Positions 37,442 to 45,799 of a DNA stretch of 64,000 nt are shown here, piece by piece. The stretch lies in NCBI RefSeq assembly GCF_017352195.1, contig NZ_CP071445.1, forward strand, positions 124,001 to 188,000, given 5' to 3'. The position numbers and the translations under genes are program-made. The notes under the pieces are model-generated. The model was not told the origin of the DNA. It ran no database searches and worked only from the letters and a program-made list of their open reading frames with translations. The stretch's first letter is position 1; every line of letters starts with the position of its first letter. The DNA comes from Sedimentibacter sp. zth1. GTDB lineage: Bacteria > Bacillota > Clostridia > Tissierellales > Sedimentibacteraceae.

Positions 37442-37960
37442 ATGAAATTACCAGTAGTTACATTTGAGTTTGAAAATGAAGATATAATTAAAGCTGAGCT
37501 TTATCCAGAAATAGCTGAAAATACAGTTAAAAATTTTATATCATTAGTTAAAAAGGGATTTTATGATGGAAAAATATTTCACAGAGTTATCGAAAACTTT
37601 ATGATTCAAGGTGGTTGCCCAAATGGTACAGGAACTGGAGGACCAGGATATACTATTAAAGGTGAATTTACTTCGAATGGTTTTAAAAATGATTTAGCAC
37701 ATAATGCAGGTGTTTTGTCAATGGCAAGAGCTATGGATCCAGATTCAGCAGGTTCGCAATTTTTTATTATGCACAAAGCATCACCACATCTTGATGGTCA
37801 ATATGCTGCGTTTGGTAAAGTTATTGAAGGTATGAATGTAGTTGATAAAATAGCTATTTGTAAAACTGGCAGAAATGACAGACCAAAGCAAGAAGTTAAA
37901 TTAAAATGTGTAACCATAGATACTTTTGGAGAAAATTACGAAGAGCCTGAAACAAAATAA
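37442..37960 (+). CDS. ppiB: Cyclophilin-type peptidyl-prolyl cis-trans isomerase
   Basis: 172 aa, cytosolic. Core motifs FHRVIENFMIQGGCPNGTG (about 55-73), AGSQFFIMHKASPHLDGQYAAFGKV in two adjoining blocks with the catalytic Arg in HRV and the Gln/Phe of SQFFI. It speeds proline isomerisation during folding. AGGAGGG precedes the ATG. Single gene, convergent with upp. Confidence 0.93.
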   Translation: MKLPVVTFEFENEDIIKAELYPEIAENTVKNFISLVKKGFYDGKIFHRVIENFMIQGGCPNGTGTGGPGYTIKGEFTSNGFKNDLAHNAGVLSMARAMDPDSAGSQFFIMHKASPHLDGQYAAFGKVIEGMNVVDKIAICKTGRNDRPKQEVKLKCVTIDTFGENYEEPETK

Positions 37961-38002
37961 AAAAATGCTACAAATATTTTTTATATTTGTAGCATTTTTT
38001 TT
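37961..38002. terminator. Bidirectional terminator between ppiB and upp
   Basis: A perfect stem AAAAATGCTACAAATA / TATTTGTAGCATTTTT (37961-37976 with 37984-37999) overlaps the upp stop codon and has T runs on both strands. Confidence 0.9.
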
Positions 38003-38633
38003 ATTTTGTACCGAACAATCTATCTCCTGCATCACCAAGTCCAGGAACTATATATCCACATTCATTTATTATTTCATCTATAACGGGTGTATAGATTTCA
38101 ATATCTGGATGAACTTCTACAAGCTTTTTAATTCCTTCTCTTGAACAAATAAGATGCATAGATTTTATATTTTTTACTCCATGCTTTTTCAATAAATTAA
38201 CAGCACCAATCATCGAGCCGCCAGTTGCTAACATTGGTTCAGTTATAATAACTGTTCTGTTTTCAATGTCTTTGGGTAATTTGCAGTAGTACTCAACTGG
38301 TTCGAGAGTTTCTTCGTTTCTATATAATCCAATATGACCAACCTTTGCGTTAGGTATTAAATCAAGAATACCATCAACTAAACCAAGTCCTGCTCTAAGA
38401 ATCGGAACAATAGCTAAATCATAACCAGCTAATTCTTTTCCTACCATAGGTGAAATTGGAGTTTCAACCTTTTTATCTTGAAGTGGAAGGTTTCGTGTAA
38501 CTTCATATGCCATTAACATTGCAATTTCTCTTGCAAGTTCTCTAAAGTCTTTAGAAGTAGTATTTTTATCTCTTAATATTGATACCTTATGTTGAATAAG
38601 TGGATGAGTAATCAAGGTTACATTTTCGTACAT
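38001..38633 (-). CDS. upp: Uracil phosphoribosyltransferase
   Basis: Start set at the ATG at 38633 ([16 protein letters not shown]), 7 bp from AAAGGAG; the longer frame from 38681 adds 16 residues with no ribosome site. 210 aa. It makes UMP from uracil and PRPP. The PRPP loop is seen as [12 protein letters not shown] and the uracil end as [18 protein letters not shown]. Confidence 0.96.
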   Translation of the reverse strand: MYENVTLITHPLIQHKVSILRDKNTTSKDFRELAREIAMLMAYEVTRNLPLQDKKVETPISPMVGKELAGYDLAIVPILRAGLGLVDGILDLIPNAKVGHIGLYRNEETLEPVEYYCKLPKDIENRTVIITEPMLATGGSMIGAVNLLKKHGVKNIKSMHLICSREGIKKLVEVHPDIEIYTPVIDEIINECGYIVPGLGDAGDRLFGTK

Positions 38634-38668
38634 ATTTAACTCCTTTGTTAATTTAATTATTTTACTGT

Positions 38669-38696
38669 TTGATTTTATCATTTTGTGTTATATAAT
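38669..38696 (+). promoter_or_regulatory. SigA-type promoter of acpS
   Basis: TTGATT (38669-38674), 16-bp spacer, perfect TATAAT (38691-38696), 33 bp before the acpS ATG. Confidence 0.6.
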
Positions 38697-38728
38697 TCAA
38701 GTAAAGTTAATAAAAAAGAGGTAAAAAT

Positions 38729-39100
38729 ATGGTTTTTGGTACAGGAATTGATATAGTTCAGATTAATAGGATAGAAAAGCTATTGAATAATAAAAACTTT
38801 ATAAATAAAGTATATACAAAAAAAGAACAAGATTATTTGGATAGAAGGAAATACAATCCACAAACTGCTGCTGGGATTTTTGCTGCAAAAGAAGCTATTT
38901 CCAAGGCATTAGGAACTGGTATAGCAGGTTTTAATATTACAGATTTAGAAATACAAAATGATGAATCGGGAAGGCCTTATGTTGTTTTATATAATAATGC
39001 ATTAAAATTATCAATAGAAAAATGTATTGTTTCAATCAATATATCTATTTCACATGAAAAAGAATATGCGGTTTCTATTGCTATAGCAGAAATAAATTAG
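38729..39100 (+). CDS. acpS: Holo-[acyl-carrier-protein] synthase
   Basis: 123 aa. Motifs FGTGIDIVQINRI at the N-terminus and FAAKEAISKALGTGI at about 50-64 hold the Mg and CoA-binding residues. It attaches 4'-phosphopantetheine to ACP. It heads a group with the lipoprotein and EndoAI/EndoA genes, a common Firmicute order. Confidence 0.95.
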   Translation: MVFGTGIDIVQINRIEKLLNNKNFINKVYTKKEQDYLDRRKYNPQTAAGIFAAKEAISKALGTGIAGFNITDLEIQNDESGRPYVVLYNNALKLSIEKCIVSINISISHEKEYAVSIAIAEIN

Positions 39101-39184
39101 GCATATATTTGTGTAGCTAATAATATATTTTATTATAATAGTATTTTGTTGGATGATTTGTAAGCAAAGTAGGAGGAAAATAAA

Positions 39185-39685
39185 ATAAAAAAGTGTTTAT
39201 TAGTTGTTATAATATGTGTTTTACTTTGTAGTTGTGGTGCAAAAGAAGTTGAATATATTGCACCTGAAAAATACTATGCAGAAATTGAGATGACAACCTA
39301 TTCTGATTCTGATAAACAAAACATAAAATATGATATGAAAATATTAAATAATAACGAGGAGTCAAAGATTATCATAAATTATAATGATATTAACTTTCTC
39401 ATAAATTGCTCTGATGGAAAATGCACATTTATAAATAAAAAGTTTCAAAGCAACCAAATAGAGTGTAATTTACCTATACTTAATTATTTAATAGAGGAAA
39501 TAAGCCTAAGTAAATTTAATGGAATTAAAAGTAAAGCAAATAATACCGTCGAACTAAATATTGGCTTATATAGGTATGTTTTAGAATTTAAAAAAGGAAC
39601 TTATAGTCCTAGAAAAATGATGGTTTATAAAGAAAACTCTTTGTATAAAAATTTTGAGTATAAAAAAATCAAATTGTACAAATAA
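39185..39685 (+). CDS. Small lipoprotein with apparent ATA start
   Basis: Upstream of the first in-frame ATG (39290) the frame is open and encodes KKCLLVVIICVLLCSCG, a complete lipoprotein signal with lipobox LCSC. The codon before it is ATA at 39185, 8 bp after AGGAGG, the ideal place for a start; no ATG, GTG or TTG occurs in frame there. Starting at 39290 would lose the signal. From ATA the product is 166 aa with a beta-rich domain (MKILNNNEESKIIINYND...). Small lipoproteins of unknown function are often found between acpS and the EndoAI/EndoA genes in Clostridia. Either AUA initiates, as rare near-cognate starts do, or the start has mutated. Confidence 0.65.
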   Translation: MKKCLLVVIICVLLCSCGAKEVEYIAPEKYYAEIEMTTYSDSDKQNIKYDMKILNNNEESKIIINYNDINFLINCSDGKCTFINKKFQSNQIECNLPILNYLIEEISLSKFNGIKSKANNTVELNIGLYRYVLEFKKGTYSPRKMMVYKENSLYKNFEYKKIKLYK

Positions 39686-39815
39686 TAGTTACGTATACTA
39701 AACTTAATATCTAGTCATCTTTTACAGTTAAATACATAAATTACCGTTATACTTTTTGTGCAATTATGATAAAATGAGAGTAACAATAGTATTGTATAAT
39801 TGTGAGGTGAATAAT

Positions 39816-40091
39816 TTGGCTGATAACAAAAAGATTTTAATATCAATTCCAGAAAATTTATTGAAGGAATTAGATATAGCTTCAAAGAATGATAATACAA
39901 ACAGAAGTGATTTTATTAGAAAATCTATTAGATTTTATTTGATAGAGAAAAGGAAGATAGAAATTAGAGAAAAAATGAGAGCCGGTTATTTAGAAATGAG
40001 TAATATTAATAAAAGCATTACAGAAGAGTATTCAAAGGGAGATTATGAAGACTTTTTAAGTTATGAAACAAAACTATTGGGAAGTGAATAA
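39816..40091 (+). CDS. ndoAI: Antitoxin EndoAI (MazE-like, ribbon-helix-helix; TTG start)
   Basis: 91 aa from TTG 39816 after GTGAGGTGA; the ATG at 39756 has no ribosome site. The N-terminus [16 protein letters not shown] is the ribbon-helix-helix DNA-binding part. The C-terminus [16 protein letters not shown] closely resembles B. subtilis EndoAI, the segment that blocks EndoA. It ends 2 bp before the toxin gene. Confidence 0.92.
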   Translation: MADNKKILISIPENLLKELDIASKNDNTNRSDFIRKSIRFYLIEKRKIEIREKMRAGYLEMSNINKSITEEYSKGDYEDFLSYETKLLGSE

Positions 40092-40093
40092 AT

Positions 40094-40444
40094 TTGATAG
40101 TAAGAAGGGGAGATGTATACTATGCCGATCTAAGTCCAGTTATTGGATCAGAACAGGGCGGAGTTAGACCGGTATTAGTAATACAAAACAATATAGGGAA
40201 CAAGTATAGTCCCACAGTTATCGTTTCAGCCATCACATCTCAAATTAACAAAGCTAAGTTGCCTACACATATTGAAATTAGTTCTCAAGATTTCAGTTTG
40301 CCAAAAGATTCAGTTGTTCTTTTAGAACAAATCAGAACCATTGACAAGAAAAGGTTAAAAGAAAAAATAGGTAAATTTGATATAAAGCTAATGTCAGAAG
40401 TGGATGATTGTCTTAAAATAAGTTTAGGGCTAATTGATTTTTAA
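40094..40444 (+). CDS. ndoA: mRNA interferase EndoA (MazF/NdoA; TTG start)
   Basis: 116 aa, starting TTG at 40094. Motifs [21 protein letters not shown] and RPVLVIQNN are the MazF core; B. subtilis EndoA cuts UACAU. The start codon sits 2 bp after the antitoxin stop, so translation is coupled. This is the conserved chromosomal copy of Firmicutes rather than a plasmid-type module. Confidence 0.95.
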   Translation: MIVRRGDVYYADLSPVIGSEQGGVRPVLVIQNNIGNKYSPTVIVSAITSQINKAKLPTHIEISSQDFSLPKDSVVLLEQIRTIDKKRLKEKIGKFDIKLMSEVDDCLKISLGLIDF

Positions 40445-40462
40445 ATCAATACATACGGGAGC

Positions 40463-40507
40463 GTTGCAAAACTATTTTAGAAATAGTTTTGCAACTTTCT
40501 TTTTTTG
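40463..40507 (+). terminator. Terminator after ndoA
   Basis: A perfect 15-bp stem GTTGCAAAACTATTT / AAATAGTTTTGCAAC with loop TAG (40463-40495), then TTTCTTTTTTT. Confidence 0.92.
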
Positions 40508-40519
40508 AAAATTAATACA

Positions 40520-40565
40520 AAAAAGAATAGCTATTGCTAAACTATATATTTTAGTTTTGCAATAG
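40520..40565 (-). terminator. Terminator of folC (minus strand)
   Basis: On the minus strand CTATTGCAAAACTA pairs with TAGTTTAGCAATAG around AAATATA, then CTATTCTTTTTT. Just beyond the folC stop. Confidence 0.8.
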
Positions 40566-40573
40566 CACATTTT

Positions 40574-41881
40574 CTATCTATTGTTATTTTGCAATAAAGT
40601 ACGAATATCGCCAATCATGTACAATGAACCTACACATGCAATAATATCGTCCTTGTCTATCTTATCAATAATAGGTAATATTTCTTCATATTTTTCTATT
40701 GCAGTTACCTTTGTTTTAGTACCTCTTTTGACAATTAAATCCCTTAAATCTTTGCAATCCATTGCTCTAGCAGGATTATTTGGAGTAAGTGTATAAATTT
40801 GTTCTGAAATATCAAGCAAGTAATCAATTACATCAATTGGATGCTTATCCTTTAACATTCCATAAAACAAAATAATTTTTTTATCCTTAAAATATCTTTT
40901 TATAGCCTTTTGAAAATATTCAACACCATTGATATTATGTCCACCATCTAGTATAATTGTGGGCTTTTTTCTTATAATTTCAAATCTTCCGGCAAATTTA
41001 GAGTTGAGCAGACCTTCTTTTACGCTTTTTTCAGTTATAATGAAGCCTTCTTGTTTTAGAAGCTCTAAAACTTTTAAAACTGTGAGGCAGTTATAAGCCT
41101 GATGTTCACCAAGCATATTAATTTTAAAATTATCTAAGTTGAAAATTCTTTTATCTATGTAGTTTAGTGTTTGACCTTCTATGGTAGAATCTAATATTTT
41201 TATGTTATTTGAGTCTAATTCATATATATTAGAATGTTTTTTTCTTGCTTGTTCCTTAACTACATCAACAACATTTTTACCCTGAGGATAAACAACTACT
41301 TTGCTATTTTCTTTTATTATTCCAGCTTTTTCAAATGCAATTTTTTCTAGTGTATCACCTAAATATTCAGTATGGTCATAGCTTATAGATGTGATAACAG
41401 AAATTAAAGATGATTTGACTACATTTGTAGCATCAAATCTACCACCAAGTCCAACCTCTAATACTAAAAAATCAATGTTTTGTTCTTCAAAATATTTAAA
41501 TCCTATGGCAGTAACAACTTCAAATTCTGTAGGATGATTATAGCCCTCAGAAAGCATGATATCAATTTTGTCTTTTATAAGAGTAGTTATTTTTGCCAAT
41601 GAATCTCTATTTATTTGTTTGTTGTTTATTTGTATTCTTTCTGTAAACTCTTGCAAAAATGGACTTATAAATAATCCAACTTTATAACCACTCTTAACTA
41701 AAACATTATGTATCATATTGCAAGTAGAACCTTTTCCGTTTGTGCCTGCAACGTGTATTATTTTATATTTATCTTGAGGATTTCCTAATAATTCAGTAAG
41801 TCTTTTAATATTTTCAAGACCAAGTTTTGAACCGAATTTGTATGTATCACTTATATATTTTAAAGATTCTTCGTAATTCAT
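40574..41881 (-). CDS. folC: Bifunctional folylpolyglutamate / dihydrofolate synthase
   Basis: 435 aa Mur-ligase-fold enzyme adding glutamate to folates. P-loop HVAGTNGKGSTCNM at about 43-56, SYDHTEYLGDTLEKIAFEKAGI in the omega-loop region and LEVGLGGRFDATNV are typical. The ribosome site AAGGAAGG precedes the ATG. Single gene, facing away from the B12 riboswitch. Confidence 0.95.
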   Translation of the reverse strand: MNYEESLKYISDTYKFGSKLGLENIKRLTELLGNPQDKYKIIHVAGTNGKGSTCNMIHNVLVKSGYKVGLFISPFLQEFTERIQINNKQINRDSLAKITTLIKDKIDIMLSEGYNHPTEFEVVTAIGFKYFEEQNIDFLVLEVGLGGRFDATNVVKSSLISVITSISYDHTEYLGDTLEKIAFEKAGIIKENSKVVVYPQGKNVVDVVKEQARKKHSNIYELDSNNIKILDSTIEGQTLNYIDKRIFNLDNFKINMLGEHQAYNCLTVLKVLELLKQEGFIITEKSVKEGLLNSKFAGRFEIIRKKPTIILDGGHNINGVEYFQKAIKRYFKDKKIILFYGMLKDKHPIDVIDYLLDISEQIYTLTPNNPARAMDCKDLRDLIVKRGTKTKVTAIEKYEEILPIIDKIDKDDIIACVGSLYMIGDIRTLLQNNNR

Positions 41882-42054
41882 TTTAGTACCTTCCTTATAA
41901 TATAATTAAATCGTAACAATTATTATAATAGTGCATTTTATTTGTTTTTGCAATATAATTTATAGTAGATAAAATAAATAATTCAAAAATAAAATTTATA
42001 ATTATAATACAAATAGATGAAATATATTGTATTTAGTTTTATAAAATATACTAC

Positions 42055-42083
42055 TTGCAAAATAAATATATATATGGTATGCT
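42055..42083 (+). promoter_or_regulatory. Promoter of the cobalamin riboswitch transcript
   Basis: TTGCAA (42055-42060), 17-bp spacer, TATGCT (42078-42083). The stretch 41882-42054 before it is AT-rich and holds nothing I can identify. Confidence 0.5.
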
Positions 42084-42103
42084 TTACGTGAATTAAATAA
42101 TTA

Positions 42104-42290
42104 TAGGTGTTTATAAAACATAATAGGGAAAATGGTAAATGCCATTGCAGCCCCCGCTACTGTAAGTGAGTACAAATTTTACAAACCACTGTTTTGAAAA
42201 TGGGAAGGGTAAAATGAGGATGATCCGCGAGCCAGGAGACCTACCTATAATGAGAATTAGCCTTCGGTGGGAAGGTGTGATGATAGTATA
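42104..42290 (+). ncRNA. Cobalamin riboswitch
   Basis: The RNA has the conserved B12 box GCCAGGAGACCTACC (42231-42245), the upstream elements AATGGTAAATGCCATTGCAG and CCCCCGCTACTGTAAG, and the peripheral GGTGGGAAGG segment. It precedes the B12 importer genes, as in many Firmicutes. Binding adenosyl- or methylcobalamin should favour the terminator at 42304. Confidence 0.93.
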
Positions 42291-42303
42291 ATTGTGTACT
42301 TTT

Positions 42304-42337
42304 ATCCTAACCCAACAAGGTTAGGATTATTTTTTTA
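42304..42337 (+). terminator. Riboswitch-controlled terminator
   Basis: ATCCTAACC / GGTTAGGAT (42304-42312 with 42319-42327), loop CAACAA, then TATTTTTTT, 15 bp before the btuF ATG. It is the probable expression platform. Confidence 0.85.
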
Positions 42338-42351
42338 GAGGAAGGTATATT

Positions 42352-43311
42352 ATGAAAATTACAAAAAAAGTTTTATGTATTTTATTAGCAGTATGTATGA
42401 TTATAACATTTGCTGCTTGTACGAAAACAAATGACAATGGTAGTGAAAATCAAAATAACGATCAAACTAACAATGTAGGTGAAGAAAGTAAAAGTGTTTA
42501 TCCATTAACATTTAAAGATGATTTAGACAATGAGGTAACCCTTGAAAAGGCTCCAGAAAAAATCGCATCTGGTGCTCCATCTATTACAGAAACAATATAT
42601 GCGATTGGCAAAGATAACTTATTAGTTGGAGTTACTGAATACTGTAATTATCCAGAAGATACAAAAAACAAACAAGTTATTGGTGGATACACTGGACCGA
42701 ATATTGAAAAATTATTAGAGCTAGATGTTGATTTGTTTATCTCTGATAAAATTAAAGACGATGATTTAAAAACATTAAAAGACGCGGGTATTCAAGTTGT
42801 TATAGTAAATGCAAAAGGATATGAGGATACTTTTAAAAAGATTGAATTTATCGGAAATATGCTAGATGCAAAGGACAAAGCTATAGAACTTGTAAGTGCG
42901 ATGAAGGATAAGGAAAAAGAAATATTAGACAAAATTAAAGGTGAAGATTCAAAAACTGCTTTTTATGAGGTTTGGAATGATCCACTTCAAACTGCAGGGC
43001 CTGGAAGTTTTATTGATGATTTAATTACTTTAGCAAATTGTGAAAATATTGCACATGATGCTGAATCAGCATATGCAGAATTTAGTTTAGAAAAATTAAT
43101 AGAGGAAAATCCACAAGTATATTTATCAGCTGATGATGGATTTAAAACAGTTGATGATATAAAAGGAAGAGTTGCATTTGAAGAAATAGATGCAATAAAG
43201 AATAATCAAATATATCTTTTAGATCAAGATATATCATCAAGACCAGGACCAAGAATTGTGGAAGCATTAGAATTAGTTGCAAAAGCAATTCATCCAGAAG
43301 CATTTAAATAA
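42352..43311 (+). CDS. btuF: Vitamin B12 ABC transporter substrate-binding lipoprotein
   Basis: 319 aa. Lipoprotein signal with lipobox FAAC (Cys24 or so), an Asn/Asp-rich linker, then a type III periplasmic-binding fold: EKIASGAPSITETIYAIG, VGVTEYCNYPED and IEKLLELDVDLFISD. The B12 riboswitch in its leader supports cobalamin as ligand over heme or siderophores. GAGGAAGG precedes the ATG. Confidence 0.9.
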   Translation: MKITKKVLCILLAVCMIITFAACTKTNDNGSENQNNDQTNNVGEESKSVYPLTFKDDLDNEVTLEKAPEKIASGAPSITETIYAIGKDNLLVGVTEYCNYPEDTKNKQVIGGYTGPNIEKLLELDVDLFISDKIKDDDLKTLKDAGIQVVIVNAKGYEDTFKKIEFIGNMLDAKDKAIELVSAMKDKEKEILDKIKGEDSKTAFYEVWNDPLQTAGPGSFIDDLITLANCENIAHDAESAYAEFSLEKLIEENPQVYLSADDGFKTVDDIKGRVAFEEIDAIKNNQIYLLDQDISSRPGPRIVEALELVAKAIHPEAFK

Positions 43312-43320
43312 AATAAATTA

Positions 43321-43377
43321 ACTTATTAGCTAATTATTAAACTCCCTATTCCAAGCTAATAAGTTTAATTTTTTTTT
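43321..43377 (+). terminator. Hairpin between btuF and btuC
   Basis: ACTTATTAGCT (43321-43331) pairs with AGCTAATAAGT (43354-43364), then TTAATTTTTTTTT. A strong terminator inside the btu cluster would lower btuCD relative to btuF, fitting the excess of binding protein usual in ABC importers. Confidence 0.75.
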
Positions 43378-43438
43378 AAGAAGAGATATATTTAAATTTT
43401 AGCAAATTGCTTATATAATATAAGTGGGACGTGATAAA

Positions 43439-44467
43439 ATGAAAAAAAATACTAAATTAATTATTCTGATATCGATTGTAGTATTATTTTTAACAGTATT
43501 AATTTGTAGCTGTATTGGTGCTGCAAATATAAGTATTGGAGATTCATTTAAAATTATAATAAATAAAATTTTAGGTCTTGAAAAAAACTTAGTAGATATG
43601 AAATCTTCTACTATAACAATAATATGGAAGGTTAGATTTCCAAGGATTTTGGTATCGTTAATAGTGGGTGGTGCCTTATCTATAGCTGGTGTTACATACC
43701 AAGGACTTTTAAAAAATCCTATGGCAGATCCATATGTTATTGGTGTATCATCGGGTGCTGCTTTTGGTGCAGCTATCGGTATAGCATCGCACATAACATT
43801 TAAATTCTTTGGATTATCAATAATAACTATATTAGCTTTTTCATGTGCTGTTGGTGTTATGTTCTTGGTATATTCTATTTCAAGAATTGGTAAAAAAGTG
43901 CCAATAACTACTTTGCTTTTAAGTGGTATTGCAGTAGGAAACTTTTTAACAGCCTTTACATCTTTGATAATGATTTTTGCAGGTGATGATTTGAGTAAAA
44001 TATACTTTTGGACTATGGGTTCTTTTTCTGGTAAAGGTTGGTCACAGCTAGTAACAATTTTGCCTTATGTACTTATAGGATTTGCAATATTATTTTATTA
44101 TTCAAAAGACTTAAATTTAATTTTACTTGGCGAAGAAACAGCAAGCAATTTAGGAGTGAATGTTGAAAAGGTTAAATTGATTTTATTAGTAACAAGTACT
44201 ATAGTTACAGCATTTGTAGTTTCTATATCTGGTATAATTGGATTTGTAGGACTTATAATTCCTCATATAACTAGAATGATTATTGGACCTGACCATAAAA
44301 AGTTATTTCCACTATCATTTATTTTTGGAGCAATACTGATGGTTATTTGTGATACTCTTGCAAGAAGTGTCTTCTCACAAGAAATACCTGTTGGTTTAGT
44401 TACTGCAATACTTGGCGGTCCTTTTTTTGTTTATTTACTTAGAAGTAAAAAAAGAGAATTATTTTAG
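43439..44467 (+). CDS. btuC: Vitamin B12 ABC transporter permease
   Basis: 342 aa FecCD/BtuC permease with about ten membrane helices. The ATG at 43439 (MKKNTKLI) is preferred to an in-frame GTG at 43424. Motifs WKVRFPRILVSLIVGGALS, GVTYQGLLKNPMADPYVIG and the C-terminal SGIIGFVGLIIPHITRMIIG are the family hallmarks. Confidence 0.93.
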   Translation: MKKNTKLIILISIVVLFLTVLICSCIGAANISIGDSFKIIINKILGLEKNLVDMKSSTITIIWKVRFPRILVSLIVGGALSIAGVTYQGLLKNPMADPYVIGVSSGAAFGAAIGIASHITFKFFGLSIITILAFSCAVGVMFLVYSISRIGKKVPITTLLLSGIAVGNFLTAFTSLIMIFAGDDLSKIYFWTMGSFSGKGWSQLVTILPYVLIGFAILFYYSKDLNLILLGEETASNLGVNVEKVKLILLVTSTIVTAFVVSISGIIGFVGLIIPHITRMIIGPDHKKLFPLSFIFGAILMVICDTLARSVFSQEIPVGLVTAILGGPFFVYLLRSKKRELF

Positions 44468-44478
44468 AGGTGTAAAAA

Positions 44479-45723
44479 GTGGAAAATGTTATTGAAGTTA
44501 AAAATATATCAGTAAAATATGGTACTACAACAGTTTTGAATAATATTAGCTTTGATGTACAAAAAGGCGAATTTTGCACCATAATTGGGCCAAACGGAGC
44601 TGGAAAATCTACAATACTTAAAAGTATTATGAAAAATATAGACATTGAGTCTGGTGACATTTTAATTAATCATAAAAGTATAAAAAATATTTCACACAAA
44701 GAAAAAGCATGTATGATTGGGTTTGTTCCTCAGGAGTACAATATAAGCTTTAATTTTAATGTGTACGATATTGTTGCAATGGGAAGAAATCCATACACTA
44801 AAAAATTTGGTAAATCACAATACGACGATAAAAAAATTATACAAGATGCATTGATTAAAACATCTACATTTTACTTGAAGGACAAAAATTTTAATGAACT
44901 TAGTGGTGGTGAAAAGCAAAGAGTCATTATAGCAAGGGCACTTGCACAGCAAACTAGTATTTTGGTATTGGATGAAGCTACATCAAATCTTGATATACAT
45001 CATCAGTTAGATATAATAGAATTAATATATTCTCTTAATAGAGAGGATAATTTGACAGTTTTAACTATTATGCATGATTTAAATTTATCTAGTAGATTTA
45101 GTGATAAAATTGTTTTGCTGAGTGACGAAGGTATTGTAAAAATAGGCACGCCAGATGATATAATAGATGAAAGTGTATTGAGGCAAGTATATGATATGGA
45201 AATGCTTGTTAGAGAAAATAAACTTTTGTCTTGTAAGGAAGTCGTTGCTCTTAGAGCTAGAAGGGCTAAGGACGATAAGAATAAAAATATTCACGTCATC
45301 TGCGGTGGAGGAACAGGAGAATATATAATTCAAAAGCTTTATTCTGAAAGATATAATGTTAGCTGTGGTGTTTTAAATGATGGAGACAGCGATTTAGAAA
45401 TATGTAAAAATTTAAGTATTAGATATGTTAAAGAACTACCTTTTACATCATTTAGTAAAGAGAGTATAGAAAAAAATAGAGAATTAATAAAAAAAAGCGA
45501 CATAGTAATTTTAACGGATGTTGCAATAGGTGAAGGTAATTTTGAGAATATAGAAATTTTAAGCTATTTAGATGATAAAAAAATTATAATTTTATATAAT
45601 AGCAAAAGAGATTTTGTAAACGGAAAATGTGAAGAAATACTTGGAAAAATAAAAAGCAAAAAAAATGTTTGCGTTGCAATGAATTTAAAAGAGCTATTCA
45701 ATTTAGTAGAAGAAAAGAATTAG
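44479..45723 (+). CDS. btuD: Vitamin B12 ABC transporter ATPase with extra C-terminal domain (GTG start)
   Basis: 414 aa. Residues 1-250 are a FecE/BtuD ATPase: Walker A GPNGAGKST, signature LSGGEKQR, Walker B ILVLDEATSNLD. From residue 271 a second domain begins with IHVICGGGTGEYI, a glycine-rich beta-alpha start like a Rossmann-type nucleotide-binding fold, followed by CGVLNDGDSDLEICKNL and SDIVILTDVAIGEGNFENIE. Usual ATPases of this family end near residue 255. The extension might act on the corrinoid or sense a cofactor; this is not shown. GTG start after AGAGGTG. Confidence 0.88.
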   Translation: MENVIEVKNISVKYGTTTVLNNISFDVQKGEFCTIIGPNGAGKSTILKSIMKNIDIESGDILINHKSIKNISHKEKACMIGFVPQEYNISFNFNVYDIVAMGRNPYTKKFGKSQYDDKKIIQDALIKTSTFYLKDKNFNELSGGEKQRVIIARALAQQTSILVLDEATSNLDIHHQLDIIELIYSLNREDNLTVLTIMHDLNLSSRFSDKIVLLSDEGIVKIGTPDDIIDESVLRQVYDMEMLVRENKLLSCKEVVALRARRAKDDKNKNIHVICGGGTGEYIIQKLYSERYNVSCGVLNDGDSDLEICKNLSIRYVKELPFTSFSKESIEKNRELIKKSDIVILTDVAIGEGNFENIEILSYLDDKKIIILYNSKRDFVNGKCEEILGKIKSKKNVCVAMNLKELFNLVEEKN

Positions 45724-45730
45724 AAACAAA

Positions 45731-45774
45731 AAAACTAATAATCCAATTAAAATAAAATGATTATTAGTTTTTTA
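45731..45774 (+). terminator. Terminator after btuD
   Basis: AAAACTAATAAT (45731-45742) pairs with ATTATTAGTTTT (45760-45771), followed by T residues; works for both strands and may also end dxr. Confidence 0.8.
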
Positions 45775-45799
45775 TTGTCTATGTCTTAAAAACTGAAAT

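Noticed and set aside
39816-40444. EndoAI/EndoA pair as a newly acquired addiction module
   Set aside because: It lies in the acpS neighbourhood where the chromosomal ndoAI-ndoA pair is found in most Firmicutes, so it is ancestral rather than mobile.
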